The notes: generated by a model from the letters alone, not told the origin. A stretch of DNA of 64,000 nucleotides from Marinobacter salarius (GCA_000831005.1 CP007152.1:1488001-1552000), one strand, 5' to 3'; counted from the first letter of the stretch, positions 50,545 through 62,246 are shown. Program-made: numbers and translations.

Positions 50545-52032
50545 ATGGTTGATGACCGTATCCGGAAATTCCGCAAGATGCTGGCGGAGGCGCCTAATTA
50601 CGAAGTCTGGAAGGCTGCGGCGCTGGAGCTGGATTTCCTTGAGGGTAATGTGGAGTGGAAAGAGGAGTTTGGCTCCGATCTTTACCATTACGAGCTCATC
50701 TACGACCGGCTCAGCAACCTCCGCACCTACCGGCATCAGAATGATTTCGAGCGCCTGAAGCGTGCATTGAGAGAAGGGCTTCATCACGACCTGGGCAATA
50801 TGGGCAATACGGCCCTGTATACCCGCTCCCGGGTTGGCACCAAGCATCTGATCGAGGAGTACATCACCCAGGTGTGCGAATCGCTGGATTTCCTGTGCGA
50901 CACCAAGGTGCCGGGATTTCCAGTGGCCGAGAAGCTGCAGTTCTTCCGCGATACCCTGACCAGTTATGGCCGCCCGGCTTTGCTGCTCAGCGGCGGTGCC
51001 ACGCTGGGCATGTTCCATTTCGGCGTTATAAAGGCACTCTGGGAAAAAGGGTTGTTGCCGCAGGTTATTGCCGGCTCCAGCATCGGCGCCATTATCGCTG
51101 GCATACTGGGTGTCCACAGCGATGCGGAAATACCGGACATGCTGGTGCCTGAAAACCACGACATGAGGGCCTGGAAATGGCGCGGGCTGTTCAGTGCCAT
51201 CCGGGGTGACGGTCTGATGGATCAGGAGCAGTTAAAGGCGTGCCTGCGTGCCAATATCGGGGAATACACCTTTGAGGAGGCGTTCCAGAAGACCGGGCGT
51301 TCCATCAACGTCAGTGTGTCACCGGTCCAGACCCACCAGAAAGCCCGTTTGTTGTGTGGCTACACGTCACCCTATCTGTTGGTCTGGAGTGCCGTGCTGG
51401 CCAGCGCGGCAGTGCCGGGTATCTTCCCGCCGGTACCGCTGATGAAGAAGGACATTCAGGGCAACGTGCTGCCCTACATGTCGCGGCTGAAGTTCGTGGA
51501 CGGGTCGGTGGTCAGCGACTTGCCCATCGAACGGCTGATGCACCTTTACGACGTGAACTTCACCATTGTCAGCCAGACCAACCCCCATGTGGTGCCTTTT
51601 CTGAACCGGCGAGGCCGGGATGAAAAGATCAATGTCGCCAATCTGCCGATGCACCTGCTGAAATCGGAAATCCAGTTCCATGGCCAGGGCCTGTTCGATT
51701 ATCTGCGAAAACGCGTTCAGCCGGAAATGCTTCGGCAGGTAGCGGGCCAGATGTACACCATTATGGGACAGCGCTATTCCGGGGATGTCACCATCTCGCC
51801 GACGTATCGTCTTCGTGACTACCGTCGCATGTTATCCAACCCCGATCCGGCATGGGTCCGGGAGATGATATTGCAGGGCGAGCGTGCGACCTGGCCCAAG
51901 ATTTCAATGATTCGCTCCCACGCCAGAATCTCCAAGACCCTGGAGCGATGCATTCGCCGCTTGAAATCCGAGCAGCGCCGCTCCACAGCTGAACTGAGAC
52001 TGGTAAGCAATGCGGATTCCGGCACTTCATGA
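50545..52032 (+). CDS. Patatin-like phospholipase with DUF3336 domain
   Basis: A 495-aa lipase. The N-terminal DUF3336 part (residues about 5-130, SDLYHYELIYDRLSNLRTYR) precedes the patatin domain. That domain has the oxyanion loop SGGATLGMFHFGVIKALWEK, nucleophile Ser in VIAGSSIGAIIAGILG (G-x-S-x-G) and the catalytic Asp in FVDGSVVSDLPI. This architecture is shared with fungal TGL lipases and many gammaproteobacterial proteins. No signal peptide is seen, so it is probably cytoplasmic or membrane-associated. It follows mlaA by 36 nt, so co-transcription is likely. Confidence 0.9.
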   Translation: MVDDRIRKFRKMLAEAPNYEVWKAAALELDFLEGNVEWKEEFGSDLYHYELIYDRLSNLRTYRHQNDFERLKRALREGLHHDLGNMGNTALYTRSRVGTKHLIEEYITQVCESLDFLCDTKVPGFPVAEKLQFFRDTLTSYGRPALLLSGGATLGMFHFGVIKALWEKGLLPQVIAGSSIGAIIAGILGVHSDAEIPDMLVPENHDMRAWKWRGLFSAIRGDGLMDQEQLKACLRANIGEYTFEEAFQKTGRSINVSVSPVQTHQKARLLCGYTSPYLLVWSAVLASAAVPGIFPPVPLMKKDIQGNVLPYMSRLKFVDGSVVSDLPIERLMHLYDVNFTIVSQTNPHVVPFLNRRGRDEKINVANLPMHLLKSEIQFHGQGLFDYLRKRVQPEMLRQVAGQMYTIMGQRYSGDVTISPTYRLRDYRRMLSNPDPAWVREMILQGERATWPKISMIRSHARISKTLERCIRRLKSEQRRSTAELRLVSNADSGTS

Positions 52033-52040
52033 GATGACAG

Positions 52041-52079
52041 CCCCGGGAGCCGGGCGGTATGATACCGCGATAGCCGGGG
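52041..52079 (+). terminator. Nested hairpin downstream of the lipase gene
   Basis: GCGGTAT-G-ATACCGC (52054-52068) inside CCCCGG/CCGGGG (52041-52046, 52074-52079), just after the lipase stop. No T-run follows, so termination is only suggested. Confidence 0.4.
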
Positions 52080-52130
52080 AGCCCGATGGCGGCTCCCGCA
52101 AGCTCCGCCTGAGCACCTGACTGGACACGC

Positions 52131-53839
52131 ATGTACTACGATTTCTTCGGTTTTCGGGAGCCCCCGTTTTCGATAGCCCCGGACCCCCGTTATCTGTATC
52201 TGAGCGAACGCCATAAAGAAGCGCTGGCGCATCTGATGTATGGCGTGCAGGGGCAGGGCGGTTTTATCGTGATCACCGGAGAGGTCGGCACGGGCAAGAC
52301 CACTGTCAGCCGTTGCTTCATCGAGAATGTGCCGGATCATGTAGACATTGCACTGATCCTCAATCCCAGGTTGTCTGCCCGCGAGCTGTTGTCATCCATC
52401 TGCGATGAGCTTGAGATTGCCCATCCGGTCGGATCATCCATCAAGGAACTGGTGGGACTGATCAACGATGACCTGCTTAAGGCCCATGCAGCGGGCCGCC
52501 ATAAGGTTCTGATGATTGATGAAGCCCAGAACCTGTCCGCCGAAGTGCTTGAACAGCTCCGATTGCTGACCAATCTCGAAACCGCTGAGAAAAAACTGCT
52601 GCAGATTGTGTTGCTGGGACAACCTGAACTGCAGGAGATTCTGGGGCTACCAGAGCTCCGCCAGTTAAATCAGCGGGTAACGGCCCGTTATCACCTCGAC
52701 GCCTGGGTCGAGCAGAGATAGAGGCTTACCTGCGTTACCGGCTCAGCGTGGCAGGCCTCCGGGGCGAGATCTTTACTGATCGCGCGATCCGGGCTTTGTA
52801 CCGCGCCAGCATGGTGTACCGCGACTGATTAACCTGATCAGTGACCGTGCATTGCTGGGCGCCTACGCCGAAGGCGAGCACCAGATCACTGCTCCCCATA
52901 TCCGTAACGCTGCCCGGGAAGTGAACGGCCAGAATCTGCAGGCGCGCTGGGCAGTCTCGAAAGTCCCATGCGCTGATGTTGGCTGCAGCCCTGCTGATGG
53001 CCATCATCATGACCACGTGGCTGTTCATAGGGCTTCCGGGGAGCGGTGGACCCGAGCCCGATGCTGTCGCCGAAAATCAGGGAAGGTCCCTTACTGGCGC
53101 CATCGAACGGGTCGAGCTGGATATGCCTGTTGTCGAGTTGTCGGAAAAGCTTCCCGAAGCCAGTGAGCAGACCAGTGACTCACGCGAGGAGGAACCACTG
53201 CCCGAATTTGAGTTCCCGGACCAGACCATCTCTTTGCCAGTGGCTTTTCGCGAGCTGTTTGAACTATGGGGGTTGGAATACCGCGCCTCGGAAAGCCCAG
53301 TGGCGTGTGAATTTGCCGAGGGGCAGGGACTGCGTTGCCTGCAGAACAAGGGCGCACGCCGAAGCCTGGAGTTTCTGGACCGGCCGGCGATACTTCAGCT
53401 TCGCAACGGCAATGGGGACAGTCACTATGCGGTCCTGAGCGGCCTCCAGGATAATCGCGCCACTATCGAACTCCCGAGTGGTCGCCAGGAGGTCACCTTC
53501 TCCAGCCTGGAGCCCTATTGGTTTGGCGAATTTACCGTACTTTGGGAAGCGCCTGCGTACACGTTGGGCGATGCGTCCGGTAGCGCTCAGGGTAATGAAA
53601 GGGTGGCCGAGCAGATCTGGATGGGCTCAAGAATGATGGAACTGGCCAGCCGATACGCCGAAAGCCGGCAGGAAGAGAGCCGCGTCAACCGTATGCCGAT
53701 CGAAGAACAGGTCCGCTGGTACCAGCAGCAAAGAGGCCTGACGGTCGATGGCATTGCCGGTGCCATGACCATCATCCAGATGAATAACGACCTGGAATCC
53801 GCCGTGCCCCGGCTGACGTCCGGAAGGATGGTGAACTGA
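52131..53839 (+). CDS. gspA: GspA/ExeA-type ATPase (at least three frame breaks)
   Basis: ExeA, with ExeB, helps insert the type II secretin through peptidoglycan. About 570 aa. The AAA domain has Walker A TGEVGTGKTTVSRCFIENVP and Walker B KVLMIDEAQNLSAEVLEQLR. A single membrane segment follows (MLAAALLMAIIMTTWLFIGL), then a periplasmic C39-like region and a C-terminal peptidoglycan-binding fold (EEQVRWYQQQRGLTVDGIAG). Breaks: about 52703 (GCCCTGGGT reduced to GCCTGGGT), about 52810 (AGCCATGGT reduced to AGCATGGT) and about 52965, where the shift equals two losses or one gain. gspB follows after 1 nt. Confidence 0.88.
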
Positions 53840-53840
53840 C

Positions 53841-54608
53841 ATGTCCTATATCCTTGATGCTCTCCGGAAATCCGAAACTGAAAGACGGCAGGGTCGGATT
53901 CCGGACCTTGGCCAGCAGGTACAGCTGATCCACAAACCACGGAAAAAATCGATTCCGATTCTGGTGTGGGTTGCGCTGGGCCTGGTGCTCAACGCGGCTG
54001 TATTGGCCTGGATCTTCTGGCCCCAGGGGCGTCAGGCTTCCCTGACGGATCAAACAATCCCGTCGGCTGGCGTGGCTGCGCCCGCACCCACACCCACCGT
54101 TGAACCGGTTATAGTTGATGACAAGCCGGAACCTGCGGGCCAGGTATCGACGCCCGAACGTGTACAATCGCCGCCGACCCGTGACACGCTCGAGGGTGCT
54201 ATCGAGATTCCAACACCGGGAGCGAATACCGACTCTCCAGCGGATGCGGTAGCGGAAACCGGTGACGAGAATGAGCGGGAGCGACCCACGGTGATTGTGC
54301 CCACGCCGCGAACGCCAAGTGCCGTCAATCCCAGCGAGCGGGACGGTGCCACCGCACAGACGGCGCCGCACCTTGTAGAGCTTCCACTTTCCTTCCAGAA
54401 AAGGGTGCCAGACCTGATTTTTAACAGCCATATCTATGCGTCCGAGCCGTCGGCCCGCCGGGTCATGATCAATGACAACTACCTGCGCCCCGGAGAGTCG
54501 TTTTCCGGTATCACCGTCGAACGGATTACCGAGGAAGGCGTGGAGCTGAGCATGGATGGCCGTCGCTTCCGGGTGGGTGTGGTTCGCAACTGGGTGAGCC
54601 CCGACTGA
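53841..54608 (+). CDS. gspB: GspB/ExeB-type general secretion protein
   Basis: A 255-aa inner-membrane protein with the strongly conserved start MSYILDALRKSETERRQGRI, a membrane segment (IPILVWVALGLVLNAAVLAW), a Pro/Thr-rich linker and the C-terminal GspB domain (LPLSFQKRVPDLIFNSHIYA, then SARRVMINDNYLRPGESFSG). It partners with GspA to localise the type II secretin. No other gsp genes are present in the window. It overlaps the dinG start by 1 nt. Confidence 0.9.
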   Translation: MSYILDALRKSETERRQGRIPDLGQQVQLIHKPRKKSIPILVWVALGLVLNAAVLAWIFWPQGRQASLTDQTIPSAGVAAPAPTPTVEPVIVDDKPEPAGQVSTPERVQSPPTRDTLEGAIEIPTPGANTDSPADAVAETGDENERERPTVIVPTPRTPSAVNPSERDGATAQTAPHLVELPLSFQKRVPDLIFNSHIYASEPSARRVMINDNYLRPGESFSGITVERITEEGVELSMDGRRFRVGVVRNWVSPD

Positions 54609-56797
54609 TGGCACTCACCGAGGACGTCAAACAGCAGATTCAGCAGACCTACCGTGACGTGTTGGCCGGCAAGGACATCCGTGCCCGCTATGGCCAGCGC
54701 CTGATGATCGCCGAGATTGCCCGCTACATGGGCGAGATCACCGAGAATGACGGCCAGCGCACCTCTCCAGCCGGCACCTGCGTGGTGGAGGCGGGCACAG
54801 GCACGGGCAAGACCCTGGCCTATTTGATTGCCGCCATTCCGGTGGCCCGTGCCCTTGGCAAGACACTGGTGATATCAACAGCGACCGTTGCCCTGCAGGA
54901 TCAGATCGTCCACAAAGACCTTCCGGACCTGAAAAAGCACAGCAAACTGGATTTCACCTGGACCCTTGCCAAAGGTCGTGGCCGCTACTTGTGTATGTCT
55001 CGTCTCGAAGCTCGCCTGCATGACGAGGGTAACGGCGACAGCGATACCATGCCGCTGTTCCTGCTGGATGGGCCCGGCAAGGAAGAACCCGGCACCCGGG
55101 CCTATTTTGAAGACATGCTGGCCAGTTACGGGTCCCGGAAGTGGGACGGTGATCGCGACCATTGGCCGGATCAGATACCCGATGACATCTGGCGCCAGGT
55201 CACCACCGACCATCGTCAGTGTACCAATCGCCACTGTAGCTATTTCGACAGCTGTGCCTTCTTCGACGCCCGAAAAGACCTCGATGATGCCGACATCGTG
55301 GTGGCCAACCACGACCTGGTGCTGGCAGACCTTGCCCTTGGCGGTGGTGCCATTCTGCCGGAGCCGGAAAATGCATTGTTTATCTTTGATGAGGCACATC
55401 ACCTGCCGGACAAGGCACTGAATCACTTTGCGGCGTCGGTGCCGCTGAATGCCACGCGGCAATGGCTCAAGCAGCTATCCCAGGCACTGGGAAAGATGCA
55501 GCCGTTCCTCACGCCCGGCACCCAGGCCGCGAAGACCATCGACAGGATCAGTTCCGCCTCCCGTGAAGTGGATATCTGTCTGACGAGGGTGTACGACGAG
55601 GCCGAACAGAATACCGGTTGGGAGTTCAATGAGGAGCGACGCTCCGCCCAGTGGCGCTACCCGGAGGGCGAATTGCCCGAGGTGCTTGCCGGCCTGGCGG
55701 TGGAAACCCGGGTGGCGACGGCCACCCTGGTTCGCCAGCTTGGTGTGATGGTGGACGAATTACAGACGGCCTTCGATGAACGCAAGGCCAGCGATGTCGA
55801 CCGCGATACTGCGGAATCCTGGTATCCGGTGATTGGATCGTTCCACAGCCGTGCTGAGGACCAACTGCGGTTGTGGGTCGCGTGGTGTGATAATCCGGGC
55901 CAACCGGCCAGTGAGCCGGCAGAAGGTGAGGAATCAGCGCCTGAGCCTAAGAAGCGGTCCGGGCCACCGGCCGCCCGTTGGTCGGTGCGACAGCGCTGGG
56001 AACACGCGGAAGACATTACGCTCTACAGTAGCCCGGTGCTGGCGGATAATCTGCTTTATTCCAGGCTCTGGTCGCGGGCCTATGGCGCTGTGTTGACCAG
56101 TGCAACCCTGACCGCCCTTGGGCGCTTTGATCGGCTCAAGGCCAGAGCAGGTTTGCCCGAAGCCAGCCGCTTCGTGGTGGTGCCCAGTTCCTTCCGCTAT
56201 GGCGAAATGGCAACCGTGGAAGTACCGGCCATGACCGCCATGCCCACGGACGATAGCTTTACGGACCAGGTGGTATCGCGGCTACCGGCCTTGTGGGCCG
56301 GGGAGAAGGCGACCCTGGTGTTGTTTACCTCCAGGCGCCAGATGCAGTTGGTGCGGGATGCCCTGGCGCCGGAATACCCGGATCTGATCACCACTCAGGA
56401 CGATATGGCCAAGGGCGAGGTCCTGCGCCGCCATTGCAGCCGTGTAGATGAGGGGCTGCCCAGTGTGTTGTTCGGTGTGGCAAGTTTTGCAGAGGGCATT
56501 GACCTGCCTGGCAAGTACCTGAGCCATGTGGTGATTACCCGACTGCCGTTTTCGGTACCGGATGATCCCATCGAAGCCAGCCTGGCGGAATGGGTGACGC
56601 ACCGCGGCGGTAACCCGTTCATGGAAATAACCGTACCCGACGCCTCCATCAAACTGGTGCAGGCCGTTGGTCGCCTGCTACGGACCGAGTCGGACACCGG
56701 CCGCGTCACCATCCTTGATCGTCGCATCATCGCCCGTCGATACGGGCAGTTGTTGTTGGACGCCTTGCCGCCTTTCCGGCGAATCATAGAGCCCTGA
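54608..56797 (+). CDS. dinG: ATP-dependent DNA helicase DinG
   Basis: A 729-aa XPD-like 5'-3' helicase with an iron-sulfur cluster, resolving R-loops and damaged forks. Walker A is VVEAGTGTGKTLAYLIAAIP. The cluster cysteines are in GRYLCMSRLEARL and HRQCTNRHCSYFDSCAFFDA. DEAH box is LFIFDEAHHLPD, and motif VI is KLVQAVGRLLRTESDTGRVT. It is intact and of normal length. No LexA-type operator lies directly upstream because the gene overlaps gspB, so damage control, if any, would act on the gspAB promoter. Confidence 0.94.
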   Translation: MALTEDVKQQIQQTYRDVLAGKDIRARYGQRLMIAEIARYMGEITENDGQRTSPAGTCVVEAGTGTGKTLAYLIAAIPVARALGKTLVISTATVALQDQIVHKDLPDLKKHSKLDFTWTLAKGRGRYLCMSRLEARLHDEGNGDSDTMPLFLLDGPGKEEPGTRAYFEDMLASYGSRKWDGDRDHWPDQIPDDIWRQVTTDHRQCTNRHCSYFDSCAFFDARKDLDDADIVVANHDLVLADLALGGGAILPEPENALFIFDEAHHLPDKALNHFAASVPLNATRQWLKQLSQALGKMQPFLTPGTQAAKTIDRISSASREVDICLTRVYDEAEQNTGWEFNEERRSAQWRYPEGELPEVLAGLAVETRVATATLVRQLGVMVDELQTAFDERKASDVDRDTAESWYPVIGSFHSRAEDQLRLWVAWCDNPGQPASEPAEGEESAPEPKKRSGPPAARWSVRQRWEHAEDITLYSSPVLADNLLYSRLWSRAYGAVLTSATLTALGRFDRLKARAGLPEASRFVVVPSSFRYGEMATVEVPAMTAMPTDDSFTDQVVSRLPALWAGEKATLVLFTSRRQMQLVRDALAPEYPDLITTQDDMAKGEVLRRHCSRVDEGLPSVLFGVASFAEGIDLPGKYLSHVVITRLPFSVPDDPIEASLAEWVTHRGGNPFMEITVPDASIKLVQAVGRLLRTESDTGRVTILDRRIIARRYGQLLLDALPPFRRIIEP

Positions 56798-56825
56798 TCA
56801 ATAGAGCACTGATAAAAAGAGAGCC

Positions 56826-56859
56826 ATAAAAAAAGAGCCAACCCATGTGGGTGGCTCTT
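56826..56859 (-). terminator. Rho-independent terminator for minus-strand transcripts
   Basis: On the minus strand, a 12-bp stem with one bulge (56859-56833, AAGAGCCACCCA/TGGGTTGGCTCTT) is followed by a T-run. It lies about 230 nt beyond the MalT-like gene and just after dinG, so it may also stop read-through between them. Confidence 0.7.
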
Positions 56860-57088
56860 ATAGAGTGGGTCCTTATCGAACCCGGGCGTCGAAACAACGC
56901 GGAACAAGAAGTCTGAAGGCCTGAAGTTTCAGAAATCTTACCGAGGTTTCCCTCAGCGTTGGGAGCATAGTAAGGGAGGAGGGGGCGTATCCGGATCGTC
57001 CAAAGGGCGTAGTGGGCGTATAAAATTCGACAAAAGTGTGATGCGCGTCACAAAAGTTGCCCGAAAGACAGCTTCAGTGAGTCAAGAG

Positions 57089-59808
57089 TCAGGCCAGTAG
57101 CCGAAGTTCCCTTGCTCTTGCCAACGCCTCGGTGCGGGATCCGACTGCAAGCTTGCCGTAAAGGTTGCGAATGTGGCTTTTACGGTGGTAGGCGCCACCC
57201 CCATCGTGTTTGCGATGTCCTTGTTGGCGAGGCCCTGATTGATGAGATCCAGCACTTCCAGTTCCCGCTGACTCAGGGGTTCGGGGAGATCTGTGTTGCC
57301 CGGGGCCGCCTGCGTATCCCTCTGCGAGTCTTCCGGCTCTGTTTCAGCGGTTTCTGCCTCTGCCAGTTCCGAGAGCATGGCTGTGACCCGGCTGTTCCAG
57401 CGGCCCGGCGCCTTGAGAACCGGCAGCGCTCTACACAGCTGGCGGATGGTAGGACTCTCCTCCGCAAGCAGGCGCATGAATCCGGCCTCTGATGCCCGCT
57501 GGACGGCCTGGGCCAGCATCTGTTCCGCTTCTATCGTTTTACCTTCGGCGAACAGCGCCTCGCTGTAGACCAACTGGATTTCCACCAGATGGCGGTAGTG
57601 CTGATCCTGCTCTGCGCTGAGTCGGAGGGGGGCCAAAGTTGCCATGGCGTCGCCCGGGCGGCCCAGCGCCACCTGAACACGGGCGATGCTAATTTGGTTC
57701 TGTTCCCGGTTCAGCGGATTGGTGAACCGGTCAGTGCTCACCTGTTGCACCCATTTTTTCGCCAGATCCAGATGACCGGTGGCGAGATAGCAACGAGCCA
57801 GCATGGCGGAGCATGCTGGAGGCTCGAACAGGATGTGGTCCCGACGACGTCTTGCAACGCTGGCGGCATCTTCCAGTGCTTCCATCGCTTCCTGGTAGCG
57901 CCCTTCACTGAAGGCCAGGTGGCCACGCACGTACTGGATAACCACGTGCTGCCCCGGTTCGGTGCCATTGTTGACATGGTCCAGCAGCGGGGCCAGGTAG
58001 GAGGCGGCCAACTGGGGTTCGTTTCGCTCCCGGTAAATCTCGATCAGGGCGCTGTTTTGCCAGCATGAAATCAACATGGGCTGGCGTGGGTCGCTGTGGT
58101 GCTGGTCGACCCATTGCCGCACACGGGTGCAGGTATCCAGGGCTTCGTCGATATCTCCGCGGTTGTACTGAATCCATGCAAGCAGGCCGCCGCTTGAGAG
58201 TACGGTACTGGGTTTGCGCTCCAGTTCCCCATAACGCACAGCGGAGGTCAGGGCGTCCTCGGCGGCTGCCAGGTCCCCCTTACCGTAATAGTCCAGTCCG
58301 ACTCCGTAATAGGTCACGGATTTCAAGGGTATGCGTGTGTGGTCAATGTCGCGCAATACCTGTTGGGTCAGGTCGCTGGCGCTTTTATCGTCGCTTTTCG
58401 ATCGCGCCAGATAAGAGCGGATCAGTGAAATCTCACTCTGCAGGCCCAGGGCGACCTCGGCATCGGGGTGGGAATCGGCCACCTGTTGGTCGAGCATGTC
58501 TTCCAGTTCGCCCAGGAGGGGCTCCAGCACGTCTACCCGGTTGGCGAAAAACAGCGCCCACACTCTCAGCATCAACAGTTGTGGGCTGTCCTGCAGAGTG
58601 TTGGCGGGCAGGGAATCCAGCCAGCTCAGCACCGGCAGGTGAAAACCGCCGTGGATCAGGTTGTTGCCGTGTTCAGCCAGTACCTTTGCGAGCCAGGGCC
58701 AGTCCTGATGCTGGACAATCTGGGAAATGCCTTCCTGAACGTGGCCATGGACCAGCAACCAGTGGACTGCTCGCTGCCATTGCTTTTCGGTATCTTCCGG
58801 TTTGAACTGTCTCACCCGTTGTAACAGCGCGTCCCGGAACAGGTCGTGATAACGGAACCATTCATTGTGGGTATCCAGCGGGATCAGGAACAGATTTTCA
58901 CGCAGCAGCTGTTCCAGCAGGACCTGACTGTTGGTGGTGCCGCGAACGGCGTCGCAGAGTGAGGCACACAGCCGGGGACAGCAGGCGGTGTCGAGCAGGA
59001 AGTCGCGCACCGGCGCAGGTTGCTGCTCCAGCACCTCTGTCAGCACATAATCACTGATGCGGCGCTCGTCCAAATCGATGCGTTGGTGACCAGCTCCGGG
59101 TTTTTGATCGTCAATGCTGCCGCCGGACAGCGCGGACAATTGCATGGCGGCAACCCAACCCTCGGTTTTACTGCAGATCCTGCGAATTTCCTGCTCGGAG
59201 AGTTCGAGCCCCATGGTGTCGTGGAAGAAGCGCTGGCACTCCTCCTCGGAGAATGCCAGCAGCCCCGGGTGTATGTCCTCCACCCAGCGGCGCACCCGCC
59301 AGCGTGAAAGCGGCAGCTGGTTCGGTGCGGGATGCCAGGGTCACCAGGACCCCTGGCGGCAGGTAGTCCATGAAATATGACACCTGGCGCTGTAGTTGTG
59401 GGTCGCGGATAAAATGATAGTCGTCCAGGACCAGCGACCAGGGTGCGCCATCGGCGGCGAGAACGTTAATCAGCCCGGTAATGGGGCCTTCCAGTTCCTG
59501 GAGGCTGCAATGGCTGAGTTGTTGACGGCATTGCTCCAGACCTGCGAGGCCATTGTGTTCAAACGCCCCCACACGTACTGCCAGAATCGGCGGGGCTCGT
59601 CATCATGCTCATCCAGGGATAGCCAGGCAACGGTAGACGGTGACTGGGAGCACCATTGGCTGACCAGTGTGGTCTTGCCAAAACCCGCTGGTGCCACCAC
59701 CAGATTCAACCGCTTGGCACCGTCCGGCTGCAGCAGGGCGCTCAGGCGATCCCGTTGTACCGAACGGGGATCCGCGGTTGGTCTGAGGAATTTGGTGGTT
59801 AACAGCAT
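57089..59808 (-). CDS. MalT-type LuxR-family transcriptional regulator (three frame breaks)
   Basis: About 906 aa, a STAND/LAL-type activator. N-terminal ATPase: LNLVVAPAGFGKTTLVSQWC (Walker A) and WSLVLDDYHFIRDPQLQ (Walker B). A TPR-like middle follows (for example QYVRGHLAFSEGRYQEAMEA), then a C-terminal LuxR helix-turn-helix (LSQRELEVLDLINQGLANKD, IANTMGVAPTTVKA). Breaks lie near 59572 (VVGAFEHNG lost one G), near 59320 and near 57165. Restoring the last gives a normal end (HIRNLYGKLAVGSRTEALAR) at 57089. No maltose genes are nearby; AlkS-like activators share this architecture, so the target pathway is open. The nested-repeat element lies 28 nt upstream of its start. Confidence 0.85.
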
Positions 59809-59836
59809 CGTTTCCCTGAATGCCCGTAAATGGCAA

Positions 59837-60099
59837 GTGTCCCGTATGGTTAATTCGTTGACCTACTGCGTGACGCTGCGGCCTCTGGCCAAGGCGTCAG
59901 TCCGCAGGTGTGGTGGTTCCACATCAAGGGCTGGCAACACGGGCCAGAGGCCGCAGCGTCTCGCCCTTCGGGAGCCACTGAGGGTCTTGATAGCCGCGTT
60001 GCGCTGGTTCGATTTGGAGCCACCAAACCTTCACCATCGCGCCTAGCTCTCAAGACCCTCAGTGGCTCAGTAGGTTAACGAATTAACCAGACGGGACAC
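59837..60099. repeat. 263-bp nested inverted-repeat element (MITE-like) in the MalT-like/cysB gap
   Basis: Outer 32-bp arms at 59837-59868 (GTGTCCCGTATGGTTAATTC...) and 60068-60099 match at 30 of 32 positions in inverted orientation. Inside are two perfect 19-bp hairpins: GACGCTGCGGCCTCTGGCC (59872-59890) with 59942-59960, and GAGCCACTGAGGGTCTTGA (59972-59990) with 60050-60068. No open frame of note and no clear target-site duplication. The flanks up to 59808 and from 60100 to 60321 hold no recognised gene; they should contain the two divergent promoters. A non-autonomous transposable element is the simplest reading. Confidence 0.75.
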
Positions 60100-60321
60100 C
60101 AGATAACGGATTGTGTGCTTTGTCACAGTTAAGTCAAGGGCCGCAAAGACAAATGACGCCGTCGTCATGCTGCGTTCTGGCGTTTTTGGTCTAAACTGTG
60201 TTGGAAGGGATTCTGTATACTCAATAAGAATGAAAAATCACGTTTTTATGCGTATTCTTCTAATAAGAGCAGCGTATACATGCCCGGTCTGTACCGGGCC
60301 TTATGGGGAGCGACAGGGTAG

Positions 60322-61299
<978 letters not shown>

Positions 61300-61325
61300 C
61301 CTACTGACGGGCCTGGCTGGAAGGT

Positions 61326-62047
61326 TTATTCGCGGGCGATCAGGTTTCCGGCGTGTAAGCCACACTCCTTCTGCGTGGCTTCTTCCCACCACCAGCGGCC
61401 CTCGCGCTCGTGCTGTCCTGGCAGGATAGGGCGTGTGCAGGGTTCGCAGCCAATGCTGACAAAGCCCTTTTCGTGCAGTTTGTTGTAGGGGGCTTCCGTC
61501 ATACGGATATAGTCCCAGACTTCCTTCGAGCTCCAGTTCGCCAGCGGATTAAACTTTACCAGCGTTTTCTCGTCCGTAGAGAAGGCGTCGTCAATCTGTA
61601 CCACAGGCACGTCATTGCGGGTGCCGGGGCTCTGGTCCTTGCGCTGGCCGGTAATCCACGCATCAACCGTGGCCAGTTTTCGCCGTAACGGATTGACCTT
61701 GCGGATACCGCAGCATTCGCCATGGCCGTCTTCATAGAAACTGAACATGCCCTTGCGGGTGACCAGATCCTGCACTTCCGCAGCATCGGGGAACATCACC
61801 TCAATGTTAATGCCATAGTGCTCGCGGACCCGATCAATGAACTGATAGGTTTCCGGATGAAGGCGCGCCGTATCCAGGGTGAATACCTGAAGGTTGTCTG
61901 TCAGCTTATGGGCCAACTCAATCAGTGCGACGTCTTCCGCACCGCTGAAGGAAATGGCAATGTTGTCGTACTTCGCCAGAGCGGCCTTGAGGATAGCCTG
62001 GGGCTCGCGCCTTCAAGCTCGGCCTGTAACTGTGCAATGTCCGTCAT
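61326..62047 (-). CDS. cysH: Assimilatory APS/PAPS reductase CysH (one frame break)
   Basis: Reduces (phospho)adenylyl sulfate to sulfite using thioredoxin. The active-site Cys is in the C-terminal KECGLHAGN. Two extra cysteine pairs, [14 protein letters not shown] and [20 protein letters not shown], ligate a 4Fe-4S cluster and mark it as the APS-reductase type common in pseudomonads rather than the E. coli PAPS type. The frame breaks near 62005: AGCCCCCAGG reduced to AGCCCCAGG joins [13 protein letters not shown] to [20 protein letters not shown]. The resulting start is ATG 62047. Confidence 0.92.
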
Positions 62048-62246
62048 TTGAAAGGATCACCTGGAGTGTAAATGTGTGATAAATCTACCATTAACCGGCA
62101 ACAGTCTGAAGGAATGGGGGAGTATATCGTTATAGCCGCACAGATGTACGATGCATTCCGCCCCGGTTTTTCTTATCATACCGCCTGATTCCAATCCCCG
62201 GCGGCCTTCGCCGGGCTGACCAGCGTTCAACTATCAGGAGACCATT

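Noticed and set aside
58065..58805. 246-codon plus-strand open frame
   Set aside because: Antisense to the TPR-like region of the MalT-type regulator; Arg/Gly-rich composition typical of shadows.
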